Positions 17,158-26,328 of a DNA stretch of 64,000 bases are shown here, piece by piece. A model generated the notes under the pieces. It saw nothing but the letters and a program-made list of their open reading frames with translations, had not been told where the DNA came from and did not search any database. The translations under genes and the position numbers were made by a program. The stretch is taken from positions 62,001-126,000 of the forward strand of contig JAUXNG010000095.1 of the NCBI GenBank assembly GCA_030682835.1. The letters are read 5' to 3'. How positions within the stretch are numbered: the stretch's first letter is position 1; each line of letters begins with the position of its first letter. This DNA is from Hydrogenophaga sp. (GTDB lineage: Bacteria > Pseudomonadota > Gammaproteobacteria > Burkholderiales > Burkholderiaceae_C).

Positions 17158-18141
17158 CTAGGAGCGTCGCTCCAGCAGTCCAGCTGCCAATTGTAGCAAA
17201 GCACCGCTGTAGGCATTTTGTGGCAGCTGACGAGCTGCATCAATGGCGCGCTGCGCCTCCGCAGACGCGCTGGCGCGTGCTGCTTCGAGCGCACCAGTTT
17301 CGTGGATGATGGTCAGAATGGCATCCAGGTGAGCGAGGTCCCCGTCCTCGATCGCCGCCCGGATCAGCGCTTGCTGGGACTCGGACGCGCGCCGCAAGGC
17401 GCAGATGATTGGCAGGGTGACCTTGCCTTCGCGCAGGTCATCGCCCAGGTTCTTGCCGAGTTCGTCGGCGCTGCCTTCGTAATCCAGCACGTCGTCGATC
17501 ACCTGGAAGGCTGTACCCAAGGCCTGGCCATATGTGGCACACAGTGTTTCTGTTTCAGCCGGCGCGCCAATCAGGATCGGCGCCAGGCGGGCGCTGGCTT
17601 CAAAGAGCTTGGCTGTTTTCGAGCGGATCACACGCAAGTAGTCAGTTTCGCTCAGCGAGGCGTCGTGCATGTTCATGAGCTGAAGGACCTCACCCTCGGC
17701 GATCACGTTGGTGGCGTCCGACAGTACCTGCATCACGCGCATCTGGTTCACATCCACCATCATCTGGAAGGCACGCGAGTACAGAAAGTCGCCCACCAGC
17801 ACGCTCGCTGCGTTGCCGAACCGTTCGTTTGCTGTTTCGCGGCCGCGACGCAGGGTGGATTCATCCACGACGTCGTCGTGCAGCAAGGTGGCGGTGTGAA
17901 TGAATTCGACCACCGCGGCCAGGGTGTGCCGGTGTTCGTGCTGGCTGCCCAGTGCGCCACTCACCAGCAAAAGCAGGGCCGGACGCAGGCGTTTGCCGCC
18001 AGCGGAAATGATGTACTGCGCCACTTCGCGGACCAATGGCACGTCGGAGGTGAGTCGGGATCCGATGACCTGATCAACCCGGTTCATGTCGGGCTGGATC
18101 AGTTCCAGCGGATTCGGGGAAGGGCTGTGCGAAGTGGTCAA
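17158..18141 (-). CDS. ispB: Polyprenyl (octaprenyl) diphosphate synthase
   Basis: Trans-prenyltransferase that makes the long isoprenoid side chain of ubiquinone from FPP and IPP. Both aspartate-rich motifs are present: D-D-V-V-D in L-L-H-D-D-V-V-D-E-S-T and D-D-V-L-D in V-I-D-D-V-L-D-Y-E-G; G-G-K-R-L-R-P-A-L near the N-terminus binds IPP. The chain length (octaprenyl) is inferred from the usual ubiquinone-8 of betaproteobacteria. The start is uncertain: TTG at 18141 (327 residues) matches the family's short N-terminal lead, ATG at 18087 is shorter, and the frame stays open to 18255. It is divergent from rplU-rpmA-obg, as in many proteobacteria. Confidence 0.92.
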   Translation of the reverse strand: MTTSHSPSPNPLELIQPDMNRVDQVIGSRLTSDVPLVREVAQYIISAGGKRLRPALLLLVSGALGSQHEHRHTLAAVVEFIHTATLLHDDVVDESTLRRGRETANERFGNAASVLVGDFLYSRAFQMMVDVNQMRVMQVLSDATNVIAEGEVLQLMNMHDASLSETDYLRVIRSKTAKLFEASARLAPILIGAPAETETLCATYGQALGTAFQVIDDVLDYEGSADELGKNLGDDLREGKVTLPIICALRRASESQQALIRAAIEDGDLAHLDAILTIIHETGALEAARASASAEAQRAIDAARQLPQNAYSGALLQLAAGLLERRS

Positions 18142-18261
18142 GATGCGGGCATACAAACGGTGGGCCGTGACGGGCAACCACCGGATTATAGAAATGCGGG
18201 GGTGGCCGGTTCGTCGGTGGTGGACGCTGGCGGGCGAGGCGACGACCGGCTTCAACTGGGC

Positions 18262-18291
18262 TTGAGCGGATGCAAGGCCTCATGCTAAACT
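18262..18291 (+). promoter_or_regulatory. Possible sigma70-type promoter of rplU-rpmA
   Basis: TTGAGC (18262-18267) and TAAACT (18286-18291) are separated by 18 bases, a fair match to the -35/-10 consensus, and lie 63 bases upstream of the rplU start in the divergent ispB-rplU region. The leader would be about 55 nt. Assigned from spacing and consensus only. Confidence 0.4.
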
Positions 18292-18354
18292 CGCAGGCTC
18301 AGTGGAATTTGGTCTGCTGGGTATCCATTCGTGGATTTTTTACAAGAGGTTCAT

Positions 18355-18666
18355 ATGTACGCGGTCATAAAAACCGGCGGCAAACAGTATCGTGTTGCTG
18401 CTGGCGAAAAAATTAAAGTAGAACAGATTGCTGCGGATGTGGGCCAAGAGATCGTGTTTGACCAGGTTCTGGCAGTCGGCAACGGCAGCGAGATCAAGGT
18501 AGGCACTCCCTTGGTTTCCGGCGCAACGGTCACGGTCACGGTGGTGGCACACGGCAGGCACGACAAGGTGCACATCTTCAAGATGCGCCGTCGCAAGCAC
18601 TACCAGAAGCGCCAGGGTCACCGTCAGAATTTCACCGAATTGCAGATTGCGTCCATCGCAGGCTGA
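18355..18666 (+). CDS. rplU: 50S ribosomal protein L21
   Basis: Large-subunit protein that binds 23S rRNA together with L20. The 103-residue product shows the family signature: start [14 protein letters not shown], and a basic C-terminal block [16 protein letters not shown]. The ATG at 18355 is preceded by AAGAGG. rpmA follows after 13 bases, the universal L21-L27 operon, which ends at a strong terminator at 19006. Confidence 0.98.
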   Translation: MYAVIKTGGKQYRVAAGEKIKVEQIAADVGQEIVFDQVLAVGNGSEIKVGTPLVSGATVTVTVVAHGRHDKVHIFKMRRRKHYQKRQGHRQNFTELQIASIAG

Positions 18667-18679
18667 GGAGTAAGCAACC

Positions 18680-18937
18680 ATGGCACAGAAAAAAGGCGGC
18701 GGCTCAACGCGAAACGGGCGCGATTCCAAGCCCAAGATGCTCGGCGTGAAAGCGTTCGGCGGTGAGGTGGTCAGCGCAGGTTCGATCATCGTGCGCCAGC
18801 GCGGCACCAAGTTCCACCCCGGTCTGAACGTGGGCCTGGGCAAGGACCACACGATTTTTGCCACGGTCGACGGCCGCGTCAGCTTCGCCATCAAGGGCGA
18901 ACTGAACCGCCAGACCGTCAGCATCACGCCTTTGTGA
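18680..18937 (+). CDS. rpmA: 50S ribosomal protein L27
   Basis: Large-subunit protein whose N-terminus reaches towards the peptidyl-transferase centre. The 85-residue product begins [16 protein letters not shown] and contains [10 protein letters not shown], both diagnostic. GAGGAG lies just upstream, overlapping the rplU stop region. There is no N-terminal extension of the kind removed by a Prp-like protease in Firmicutes. A terminator follows before obg. Confidence 0.98.
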   Translation: MAQKKGGGSTRNGRDSKPKMLGVKAFGGEVVSAGSIIVRQRGTKFHPGLNVGLGKDHTIFATVDGRVSFAIKGELNRQTVSITPL

Positions 18938-19005
18938 TGTTGTGCGCCAGAGGATTGCCGGGCCTGAACTGCCGGGCAATTCTGTGGTGCTGGTGATGAC
19001 CTCCA

Positions 19006-19037
19006 TACAAAAGGCCCGCACGCGCGGGCTTTTTGTA
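19006..19037 (+). terminator. Strong rho-independent terminator after rpmA
   Basis: A GC-rich stem (GCCCGC at 19014-19019 with GCGGGC at 19024-19029, loop ACGC) is extended by A-rich and T-rich arms (TACAAAA with TTTTTGTA) and gives a five-T run from 19030. The A/T arms make it able to work in both directions. It separates rplU-rpmA from obg, so obg probably has its own promoter or relies on read-through. Confidence 0.85.
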
Positions 19038-19100
19038 TTGCTGGTCATGGGATGCCTCGGCATCCCATCCCTTGTTTGAGATGTTGCTGGAAAGTCAGTC

Positions 19101-20174
19101 ATGAAATTTGTGGACGAAGCCACGATCGATGTCGCTGCGGGCGATGGCGGCAACGGCTGCGCGTCGTTCCGTCATGAGAAGTACAAGGAATTTGGCGGCC
19201 CCGACGGCGGTGATGGAGGCCGGGGTGGCAACATCTACGCGGTGGCCGACGCGAGCCTGAACACGCTGGTGGACTTCCGCTACACGCGCCGGTTCGAGGC
19301 GCACCGCGGCGAGCACGGCAAGGGCTCCGACATGTTTGGTGTCAAGGGTGACGACATCGTGCTGAAGATGCCGGTGGGCACCATCATCGCCGACGCCGAA
19401 ACCGGCGAGGTGCTGCACGAACTGCTGCAGCCCGGCGAGCAGGTCATCATCGCCAAGGGTGGCGACGGTGGCTTCGGCAACATGCATTACAAAAGCTCCA
19501 CCAACCGGGCGCCGCGCCAGAAAACCATGGGCTGGCCGGGTGACCGCAAGACGCTCAAGCTGGAACTGAAGGTGCTGGCGGACGTGGGTCTGCTGGGTAT
19601 GCCCAATGCTGGCAAGTCCACTCTGATCTCGGCCATCTCCAATGCCCGGCCCAAGATCGCGGACTACCCGTTCACCACGCTACACCCCAACCTGGGCGTG
19701 GTGCGCGTCGGTCCGGAAAAGAGTTTCGTCGTGGCTGACGTGCCGGGCCTGATCGAAGGTGCCTCGGAAGGCGCGGGTCTGGGTCATCAGTTCCTGCGTC
19801 ATTTGCAGCGCACCCGCCTGTTGCTGCATCTTGTGGACGTGGCGCCGTTTGACGACAGCGTGGACCCGGTGGCGCAAGCCAAGGCCATCGTAGCCGAGCT
19901 CAAGAAGTTCGACCCGAAGCTGCACGAGAAGCCGCGCTGGCTGGTGCTCAACAAGCTGGACATGGTGCCGGCCGAAGAGCGCGAGGCGCTGGTCAAGGAC
20001 TTTGTGAAGCGCCTGAAATACAAGGGTCCGGTGTTTGAAATCTCGGCGCTCACCCGGGAGGGTTGTGAGCTGCTGGTGCAAAAGGTGTATGAGCACATCG
20101 CCAAGGTCCACCGGGACCAGCAGGCGCCCGTCGACGTCGATCCCCGTTTTGTGAACGCGCCCGACGCGGGCTGA
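19101..20174 (+). CDS. obgE: Obg-family GTPase (CgtA)
   Basis: Essential GTPase acting in late 50S assembly and linked to ppGpp response. The 357-residue protein has the glycine-rich Obg fold ([17 protein letters not shown] through about residue 158) followed by the G domain: G1 [10 protein letters not shown]2 around F-T-T-L, G3 D-V-P-G-L, G4 N-K-L-D, and G5 in S-A-L-T. It lacks the long acidic C-terminal tail of the E. coli protein, ending soon after V-D-P-R-F. The start has GGAAAG upstream. It follows rpmA, as in most bacteria. Confidence 0.97.
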   Translation: MKFVDEATIDVAAGDGGNGCASFRHEKYKEFGGPDGGDGGRGGNIYAVADASLNTLVDFRYTRRFEAHRGEHGKGSDMFGVKGDDIVLKMPVGTIIADAETGEVLHELLQPGEQVIIAKGGDGGFGNMHYKSSTNRAPRQKTMGWPGDRKTLKLELKVLADVGLLGMPNAGKSTLISAISNARPKIADYPFTTLHPNLGVVRVGPEKSFVVADVPGLIEGASEGAGLGHQFLRHLQRTRLLLHLVDVAPFDDSVDPVAQAKAIVAELKKFDPKLHEKPRWLVLNKLDMVPAEEREALVKDFVKRLKYKGPVFEISALTREGCELLVQKVYEHIAKVHRDQQAPVDVDPRFVNAPDAG

Positions 20175-20226
20175 GAGCTTCCGAGTTTTTTCGTCTTCCC
20201 AAGCGTGCATTGACGCGCGTTCCACC

Positions 20227-21390
20227 ATGCAGCCTGAAGTCACGATGAATGTCCCGGAGCTCGCGTCGGCGCCGGTCCTCAAAACCGCCCGCCGTATCGT
20301 CGTCAAGGTTGGGTCCAGTCTGGTGACCAACGAAGGCCGTGGTCTGGACGAAGAGGCCATTGGCCAGTGGAGTGAGCAGCTGGCCGCTCTGGTCAAGCAG
20401 GGCCGCGAGCTGATCATGGTCAGCAGTGGCGCGGTGGCAGAGGGCATGAAGCGGCTGGGCTGGACGGTTCGTCCCAAGGAAATCAACGAGCTGCAGGCTG
20501 CAGCCGCCGTCGGGCAGATGGGGCTGGTGCAGATGTACGAGACCAAGCTGCGCGCCTGTGGGGTGGGCAGCGCCCAGGTGCTGCTGACCCACGCCGACCT
20601 GGCCGACCGCGAGCGTTACCTCAACGCCCGCTCGACGCTGCTCACCTTGCTGCAGCTCGGAGTGGTCCCGGTGATCAACGAGAACGACACGGTCGTCAAC
20701 GACGAAATCAAGTTCGGCGACAACGACACGCTGGGAGCTTTGGTGGCAAACCTGGTGGAAGCCGATGTGCTCGTGATCCTGACGGACCAGAAGGGCCTGT
20801 ACACGGCAGACCCCCGGCGTGATCCGGCGGCGCAGTTCGTTCACGTGGCGCGCGCGGGTGATCCTGCGCTGGAGGCAATGGCTGGCGGGGTCGGTTCCAG
20901 CATCGGGCGCGGAGGCATGATCACCAAGATCCTGGCGGCCAAACGGGCAGCCGGCTCGGGTGCCTCCACCATCATCGCCTGGGGCCGCGAGCCGCAGGTT
21001 CTGCTGCGCCTGTGCGAGGGCGAAGCCATCGGCACCTGCCTGCTGGCGCAGACGGCCAAGAACCAGGCCCGCAAGCGCTGGATGGCCGATCACCTGCAGA
21101 TGCGCGGTTCGGTGAGGGTGGACGACGGGGCCGTGCTCAAGATCGTGGGGGAAGGCAAGAGCCTGCTGCCCATTGGCATGACAGCGGTGGACGGCGATTT
21201 TTCCCGCGGCGACGTGATCGCCGTGCGGGACAGCCGTGGGCAGGAAGTGGCGCGCGGCCTGGCGAACTACGCCAGTTCAGAGGCCCGCCTGCTGTGCCGC
21301 AAGTCCTCGTCGGATTTCGAGCGCCTGCTGGGCTATGCCGCTGAACCCGAAATGATCCACCGCGACAACCTGGTACTGACCAGAAGCTGA
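20227..21390 (+). CDS. proB: Glutamate 5-kinase
   Basis: First step of proline synthesis: ATP-dependent phosphorylation of glutamate. The 387-residue product has the amino-acid-kinase domain ([10 protein letters not shown] near residue 25, [25 protein letters not shown]) and a C-terminal PUA domain (about residues 290-370, [10 protein letters not shown] to A-R-L-L). The first ATG (20227) gives a slightly long N-terminus; the ATG at 20245 would fit the usual family length, and neither has a good ribosome binding site. It lies 52 bases after obg, a common betaproteobacterial linkage. It is convergent with rppH. Confidence 0.95.
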   Translation: MQPEVTMNVPELASAPVLKTARRIVVKVGSSLVTNEGRGLDEEAIGQWSEQLAALVKQGRELIMVSSGAVAEGMKRLGWTVRPKEINELQAAAAVGQMGLVQMYETKLRACGVGSAQVLLTHADLADRERYLNARSTLLTLLQLGVVPVINENDTVVNDEIKFGDNDTLGALVANLVEADVLVILTDQKGLYTADPRRDPAAQFVHVARAGDPALEAMAGGVGSSIGRGGMITKILAAKRAAGSGASTIIAWGREPQVLLRLCEGEAIGTCLLAQTAKNQARKRWMADHLQMRGSVRVDDGAVLKIVGEGKSLLPIGMTAVDGDFSRGDVIAVRDSRGQEVARGLANYASSEARLLCRKSSSDFERLLGYAAEPEMIHRDNLVLTRS

Positions 21391-21447
21391 GCGCGGCGAA
21401 CCTGACCCGCGCGCCCCGAGGCGTTCGCCGTAGGGGCGTGACCGCCC

Positions 21448-22113
21448 TTACTTGGGATGAACGGACGGCGTCTGTATGCTGGGCGAGCGCAACTCGCTTT
21501 GCGGGTCCGGATCGAAGCTCGCACCTGGAGGCAGTTCAAGCCCCGGTGGCATGCCCATGAAGGGCGACTGAGGCGCCGCACCTTCATCAGCATGACGCAT
21601 GGCCCGCGTGCCCCCGCGCAGGAAGCGGTTGCGCTGGTCGTTTCTCGGCAGATATCGCGCCAGTTCGGTCAGCGCCATTTCGTAGACGCCTCGCTTGAAT
21701 TCAACCACCACGTCCAGCGGGACCCAGTAGTCGTGCCAGCGCCAGGCGTCGAACTCCGGGTGGCTGGTGGCGCGCAGGTTCAGATTCCAGTCGTGCGCGA
21801 CCAAGCGCAACAGGTACCAGATCTGCTTTTGACCCTTGTAATGACCCCGTGCGTCGCGTCGAATGAAGCGGTCAGGCACCTCGTAGCGCAACCAGTCCCG
21901 CGTGCGGGCCACAATACTCACGTGTTCGGGCATCAGGCCCACTTCCTCGTGAAGCTCGCGGTACATCGCCTGCTCGGGTGTCTCACCCCGGTCGATGCCA
22001 CCTTGTGGAAACTGCCAGGAGTGGGAGCGGATGCGCTTGCCCCAGAACACCTGGTTTCTCTGGTTGAGCAGAATGATGCCGACATTGGGCCTGAAGCCTT
22101 CTCTGTCAAGCAT
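21448..22113 (-). CDS. rppH: RNA pyrophosphohydrolase RppH
   Basis: Removes pyrophosphate from mRNA 5' ends and so starts RNase E-dependent decay. The 221-residue protein begins [13 protein letters not shown], typical of RppH, and carries the Nudix box ([10 protein letters not shown] to R-E-L-H-E-E-V-G-L, about residues 38-60). R-D-W-L-R-Y and G-Q-K-Q-I-W-Y-L also match. About 60 C-terminal residues form a Pro/Ser-rich tail seen in betaproteobacterial forms. The ATG at 22113 is chosen over a TTG 12 bases upstream. It is divergent from proS with a 180-base A/T-containing gap. Confidence 0.94.
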   Translation of the reverse strand: MLDREGFRPNVGIILLNQRNQVFWGKRIRSHSWQFPQGGIDRGETPEQAMYRELHEEVGLMPEHVSIVARTRDWLRYEVPDRFIRRDARGHYKGQKQIWYLLRLVAHDWNLNLRATSHPEFDAWRWHDYWVPLDVVVEFKRGVYEMALTELARYLPRNDQRNRFLRGGTRAMRHADEGAAPQSPFMGMPPGLELPPGASFDPDPQSELRSPSIQTPSVHPK

Positions 22114-22293
22114 AATCAACCCCAAATTTTTAAACTGTATTCATTATGCATCGCCAATGGCGCCTTGCGAAGTGATCACCCACCCGTAGCAGCCAGATGC
22201 CTCCCGGCACTGCGCTCACCGGCACCCTTTTTCGCTGCCACGCGAACCCCCTGTCCACGCTGAACCTGTCTGCCATCGCTGCAGCCTTTGCCC

Positions 22294-24039
22294 ATGAAAG
22301 CTTCCCAGTTCCTGATCACGACCCTGAAAGAAGCCCCGGCCGATGCCGAGGTGGTCAGCCACCAGCTCATGACCCGTGCCGGCATGATCAAGAAGCTCGG
22401 GGCCGGCATCTACAGCTACATGCCCATGGGCCTGCGTGTGATCCAGAAAGTGGAAGCCATCATTCGTGAGGAGATGAACCGTGCAGGAGCGGTGGAGCTG
22501 ACGATGCCGGTGATCCAGCCCGCCGAACTCTGGCAGGAGACGGGCCGCTTCGACAAGATGGGTCCGGAACTGCTGCGCATCAAGGACCGTCACGATCGCG
22601 ATTTCGTGGTCCAGCCCACCAGCGAAGAAGTGGTCACTGACATCGCGCGCCAGGAGCTGCGCAGCTACAAGCAGCTGCCCAAGAATCTGTACCAGATCCA
22701 GACCAAGTTTCGCGACGAGCGCCGGCCGCGCTTCGGCCTGATGCGCGGGCGCGAGTTCATCATGAAGGACGCCTACAGTTTCGACCGCGACGAAGCCGCG
22801 GCCAAGAAGAGCTACGAGGTGATGGCTGCGGCCTACCGCCGCATCTTCGACCGTTTCGGCCTGCGCTACCGCGCGGTGGCGGCCGACAGCGGCGCCATCG
22901 GCGGCGACCTGAGCGAGGAATTCCAAGTGATCGCCGCGACCGGTGAAGACGCCATCGTGTACTGCCCGACCAGCGACTACGCGGCCAACATGGAGAAGGC
23001 AGAGGCGCTGGCGCCCGCCGGGCCTCGCCCCGCCGCGGCACGCGAGATGGCCAAGACGCCCACGCCGGGCAAGAGCACCTGCGCCGATGTGGCCCAGCTG
23101 CTGGGTGTACCGCTCGCCACCACCGTGAAGTCACTGGTACTGGCCACCGACACGCTGAATGACCGCGGCGAGATCGTGGGCGCCCAGGTCTGGCTGTTGC
23201 TGCTGCGCGGCGACCACGACATGAACGAAGTCAAGGTGAGCAAGGTACCTGGCCTGAACGCGGGTTTCCGCTTCGCTACGCTGGGCGAAATCGAGGCGCA
23301 CTTTGGCTGCAAGCCGGGCTACCTCGGCCCCATCGGGCTCAAACAGCCGGTCAAATTGGTGGTGGACTGGGAAGTGGCTGTCATGGCCGACTGGATCTGT
23401 GGCGCCAACGACCCGGACTTTCACATGACCGGGGTGAACTGGGGTCGCGACCTGCCCGAGCCCGACGCGGTGGCGGACCTGCGCAACGTGGTCGAGGGCG
23501 ATGCCTCGCCGGACGGCAAGGGCGTGCTGGCGATCGAGCGCGGCATCGAGGTGGGTCACATCTTTTACCTGGGTACCAAGTACAGCAAAGCCATGAGCGC
23601 CACCTTCCTCGGCGAAGATGGCAAGCCAGCCCACTTCGAGATGGGTTGCTACGGCATCGGCGTCACGCGCCTGCCCGCCGCCGCTATCGAGCAGAACCAC
23701 GACGAGCGCGGCATCATCTGGCCCGACGCGCTGGCGCCCTTCACCGTGGTGATCTGCCCCATCGGCATGGACCGCAGTGCCGACGTGAAAGCCGCCGCCG
23801 AGCAGCTGTACGCACAGTTGCTGGCCGAGGGCATGGACGTGTTGCTGGACGACCGGGGCGAGCGCCCGGGCGCCATGTTCGCCGACTGGGAACTCATCGG
23901 AGTGCCGCATCGCGTGACCATTGGCGACCGTGGTCTGAAAACCGGCCAGGTGGAGTACCAGCACCGCCGCGACGCAGCGGCCACGCCGATGGCGCTGGCA
24001 GAGGTGCCGGGCCTGCTGAAAGGCAAGATCGGCGCATGA
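22294..24039 (+). CDS. proS: Prolyl-tRNA synthetase
   Basis: Charges tRNA-Pro with proline. The 581-residue product is the prokaryote-type enzyme with an inserted cis-editing (INS) domain, about residues 225-385, which removes misacylated Ala. Class II motifs are visible: motif 2 [17 protein letters not shown] and motif 3 G-C-Y-G-I-G-V-T-R near residue 450. An anticodon-binding domain follows (V-V-I-C-P-I-G to the end). The ATG at 22294 gives the standard [13 protein letters not shown] start. Its stop overlaps the start of the transglycosylase gene (ATGA). Confidence 0.97.
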   Translation: MKASQFLITTLKEAPADAEVVSHQLMTRAGMIKKLGAGIYSYMPMGLRVIQKVEAIIREEMNRAGAVELTMPVIQPAELWQETGRFDKMGPELLRIKDRHDRDFVVQPTSEEVVTDIARQELRSYKQLPKNLYQIQTKFRDERRPRFGLMRGREFIMKDAYSFDRDEAAAKKSYEVMAAAYRRIFDRFGLRYRAVAADSGAIGGDLSEEFQVIAATGEDAIVYCPTSDYAANMEKAEALAPAGPRPAAAREMAKTPTPGKSTCADVAQLLGVPLATTVKSLVLATDTLNDRGEIVGAQVWLLLLRGDHDMNEVKVSKVPGLNAGFRFATLGEIEAHFGCKPGYLGPIGLKQPVKLVVDWEVAVMADWICGANDPDFHMTGVNWGRDLPEPDAVADLRNVVEGDASPDGKGVLAIERGIEVGHIFYLGTKYSKAMSATFLGEDGKPAHFEMGCYGIGVTRLPAAAIEQNHDERGIIWPDALAPFTVVICPIGMDRSADVKAAAEQLYAQLLAEGMDVLLDDRGERPGAMFADWELIGVPHRVTIGDRGLKTGQVEYQHRRDAAATPMALAEVPGLLKGKIGA

Positions 24040-24731
24040 AGCCCGGCGTGGCCCAGATGTGGAATCCTGCGCCGGGGGCGTCACGCTCAGCGGCTGCCGT
24101 CGGCCTGACGCGCCGGCGCTGCCTGCTGTCCGCCACCGGCCTGGGTGTGCTGGCGAGTGCCTCGGTTGTGCCGGGTCTGGCGGTGGCCGGTGGGCAGCTA
24201 GAAGAGCCTCTGGCCGATTCGGTGCGCAGCGCGCTCAGTGCTGCCGTGGCCCGCGGTGCCCCGCCGGTGCCCGAATTCAACGACATGGAAAAACGGCTGG
24301 CCTATTTGCGCTGGCTGGCCGCCATGAGCGACCGGCTTTACCGCCGCAAGACCGATTTCCAGACCCGCATTGAATTCCTGCAGACGGTCTGGTACGAGAG
24401 CCGACGTGCAGGCCTGGACGTGACGCTGGTACTCGGTCTGATCCAGGTGGAAAGCGCGTTCCGCAAATTCGCCATTTCCAGCGTCGGGGCGCGCGGCTAC
24501 ATGCAGATCATGCCGTTCTGGTCGCGAGTGATCGGTGACGGCGATCCGGCGCAGCTGTTTCACATGCAGACCAACATCCGCTTCGGCTGCGTGATCCTGC
24601 GCCATTATCTGGACCGCGAGCGCGGCGACCTGTACATGGCGCTCGGCCGCTACAACGGAAGCCGGGGCCGCGCCGAGTACCCGAACGCGGTGTACGCGGC
24701 GGCCCGTAACTGGACGCACGCTGACGTCTGA
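24036..24731 (+). CDS. Lytic transglycosylase (SLT domain)
   Basis: Predicted periplasmic murein lytic transglycosylase that cuts the MurNAc-GlcNAc bond. The 231-residue product has an N-terminal export signal (about residues 25-52; T-R-R-R-C-L-L-S followed by a hydrophobic stretch and A-V-A-G-G), which resembles a twin-arginine signal, and a C-terminal SLT domain. Catalytic Glu139 lies in L-I-Q-V-E-S-A-F, followed by [13 protein letters not shown]. The ATG at 24036 overlaps the proS stop as ATGA; an ATG at 24057 is an alternative. The gene is convergent with the AAA ATPase gene. Confidence 0.88.
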   Translation: MKPGVAQMWNPAPGASRSAAAVGLTRRRCLLSATGLGVLASASVVPGLAVAGGQLEEPLADSVRSALSAAVARGAPPVPEFNDMEKRLAYLRWLAAMSDRLYRRKTDFQTRIEFLQTVWYESRRAGLDVTLVLGLIQVESAFRKFAISSVGARGYMQIMPFWSRVIGDGDPAQLFHMQTNIRFGCVILRHYLDRERGDLYMALGRYNGSRGRAEYPNAVYAAARNWTHADV

Positions 24732-24749
24732 GCTTCCCCGCGCGGCCTG

Positions 24750-25754
24750 CTACTGAAGGAAGCCGATCCGGCTCCTGGCGGGGCCCGTGCGGGGCAGGTC
24801 TTGCGACTCCAGGGTGTAGCGGTTGTCCAGCCGGGCATTGCCGAACGCCGTCACCAGCGCCCGGCGCATTTCGCGCGGGGCCAGCGTGGCCAGCTGGTCC
24901 AGCACGTCGTCTGCCGGCTCGGGGTCGAAGCGTTGCCCCCAGTCGTGTTCGCCACGGATACCGCGGTACAGGTGCGCTGCGATCTTGCGGGCCGCCTCCG
25001 GTGAGGCCGGCGCAATCTCGAACACGTTCATGCGGTTGCGAATGGGTTCGGGAATGGATCGCTCGTCGTTGGCGGTCGTGATCCAGATGACCTGGCTGGC
25101 ATCTATCGGTACTTCGGCAAATTCGTCCACAAAGTTCTGTGCCGTGTCGTGTTCCAGCAGGCTGTAGAGCGCGCCCAGCGGGTCGTACTGTGCGTCGGCA
25201 CTGGCCTTGTCGATCTCGTCGACGACGATGACAGGGTTGGCGTACTGGCCGTCCACCAGCGCTTCAAACACCTTGCCCGGCTTCGCGCCTTTCCACTGCG
25301 ACGAAGAGCCCGACAGCAGCCAGCCCGCCGTCATGGAACTCATGGGTACCAGGCTCATGCTGGTCCCCAGCAGGTCGGCGATCTGCCGGGCGAAGTGGGT
25401 CTTGCCCACGCCCGGCGGGCCCAGCAGCAGGATGGGTGTGATCTCCAGGCTGTCGCGGCTGTCCTGGCTGAGGGCCACATGGCGCTTCACGTCGTCCAGC
25501 ACCTCGCCAAAATTGGGTAGCAGGTCGTAGAGCGGCGCCATGTCGGGTACGCCCGAGGGCTTTACCGCGAAGCGCTCGGGGCCGCGCTCCAGCATGCGCT
25601 GCCAGGTGTTGCGCAGCACCTCGAATTCGCGCTCGTTGCCGCTGGCCCGCAGCTTGGCCAGTTTGCGCTCGACGTCGTCGGCGCTGAACACACTGCGCAT
25701 CTGGGCGATGGGCAGTTCGAGGGACGGTGACGGCACCAGGCTGCGGGAGCTCAT
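24750..25754 (-). CDS. Lon-like AAA+ ATPase without protease domain
   Basis: A 334-residue cytoplasmic AAA+ protein; physiological role unknown. It has Walker A G-P-P-G-V-G-K-T (112-119), a Lon-like pore/Walker B region ending V-I-V-V-D-E-I-D-K-A (175-184), a sensor 1 segment I-T-T-A-N-D-E, and a box VII-like R-N-R-M. The ATPase core resembles that of Lon protease, but the chain ends soon after the lid domain and has no Ser-Lys protease part, so it more likely remodels than degrades. AGGAG lies 8 bases before the ATG at 25754. Two hairpin terminators separate it from grxD upstream, so it is probably a separate unit. Confidence 0.85.
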   Translation of the reverse strand: MSSRSLVPSPSLELPIAQMRSVFSADDVERKLAKLRASGNEREFEVLRNTWQRMLERGPERFAVKPSGVPDMAPLYDLLPNFGEVLDDVKRHVALSQDSRDSLEITPILLLGPPGVGKTHFARQIADLLGTSMSLVPMSSMTAGWLLSGSSSQWKGAKPGKVFEALVDGQYANPVIVVDEIDKASADAQYDPLGALYSLLEHDTAQNFVDEFAEVPIDASQVIWITTANDERSIPEPIRNRMNVFEIAPASPEAARKIAAHLYRGIRGEHDWGQRFDPEPADDVLDQLATLAPREMRRALVTAFGNARLDNRYTLESQDLPRTGPARSRIGFLQ

Positions 25755-25818
25755 GCGGTTCTCCTTGTTGGGTTCGGCAACGCTTTCATTCAAGCACAAC
25801 ACGTGCCCGATCTCAATG

Positions 25819-25851
25819 CAGGAAAAGCCCGGTAAAGGACGGGTTTTCCTG
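25819..25851. terminator. Bidirectional terminator-like hairpin between grxD and the ATPase gene
   Basis: CAGGAAAA-G-CCCG (25819-25831) pairs with CGGGTTTTCCTG (25840-25851), a 12-bp stem with one bulged base and a loop of about 8 nt. Both arms contain an A4/T4 tract, so either transcript would end in a short U-run. It is the second of two hairpins in this gap. Confidence 0.5.
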
Positions 25852-25890
25852 GACCCCACCGCCGGGAGGCACTGCCGTGGTGCGGTCCAG

Positions 25891-25916
25891 AAACAACAAA
25901 GCCACCCGAAGGTGGC
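25891..25916 (-). terminator. Rho-independent terminator after grxD (UUCG-type tetraloop)
   Basis: On the minus strand, GCCACC-TTCG-GGTGGC is followed by TTTGTTGTTT. The perfect 6-bp GC-rich stem, extra-stable TTCG loop and T-rich tail, starting about 40 bases after the grxD stop, mark the end of the hemA-prfA-prmC-grxD unit. Confidence 0.75.
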
Positions 25917-25954
25917 CGTGTACCGGTGTAGGGCAGGCCCTGCGCGGTGGGTGA

Positions 25955-26278
25955 TCAGGCCTGGCCGGAAATGACCTGCTGGAGTTCGCCCGACTCGTAC
26001 ATCTCCATCATGATGTCGGAGCCGCCGATGAACTCACCCTTCACGTACAGCTGGGGAATGGTGGGCCAGTTGCTGTATTCCTTGATGCCCTGGCGGATGC
26101 CTTCGTCTTCCAGCACGTTCACGGTCTGGATGGTCTTGGGCTCGACGCCACAAGCCTTCAGGATCTGGATGGCGCGGCCCGAGAAGCCACACATGGGAAA
26201 GCTCGCGTTGCCCTTCATGAAGAGCACGATGTCGTTGGATTTGACCAGCTGGTCGATTCGGGTCTGGGCGTCGCTCAT
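25955..26278 (-). CDS. grxD: Monothiol glutaredoxin Grx4
   Basis: CGFS-type glutaredoxin that carries [2Fe-2S] clusters between proteins together with glutathione or BolA. The 107-residue product has C-G-F-S at residues 30-33, preceded by K-G-N-A-S-F-P-M (the position before Cys is usually Gln in this family but Met here). Glutathione-contact motifs W-P-T-I-P-Q-L-Y and G-G-S-D are intact. AAAGGATC lies before the ATG. It lies 50 bases downstream of prmC. Confidence 0.96.
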   Translation of the reverse strand: MSDAQTRIDQLVKSNDIVLFMKGNASFPMCGFSGRAIQILKACGVEPKTIQTVNVLEDEGIRQGIKEYSNWPTIPQLYVKGEFIGGSDIMMEMYESGELQQVISGQA

Positions 26279-26328
26279 GGTGAGATCCTTTGGCTGATGG
26301 GTCGGCTGCGACCCGTGAACATGCGTGA

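Noticed and set aside
21394-21430. Inverted repeat CGGCGAAC/GTTCGCCG between proB and rppH as a terminator
   Set aside because: Long loop and no T-run; it could be chance in a GC-rich spacer.
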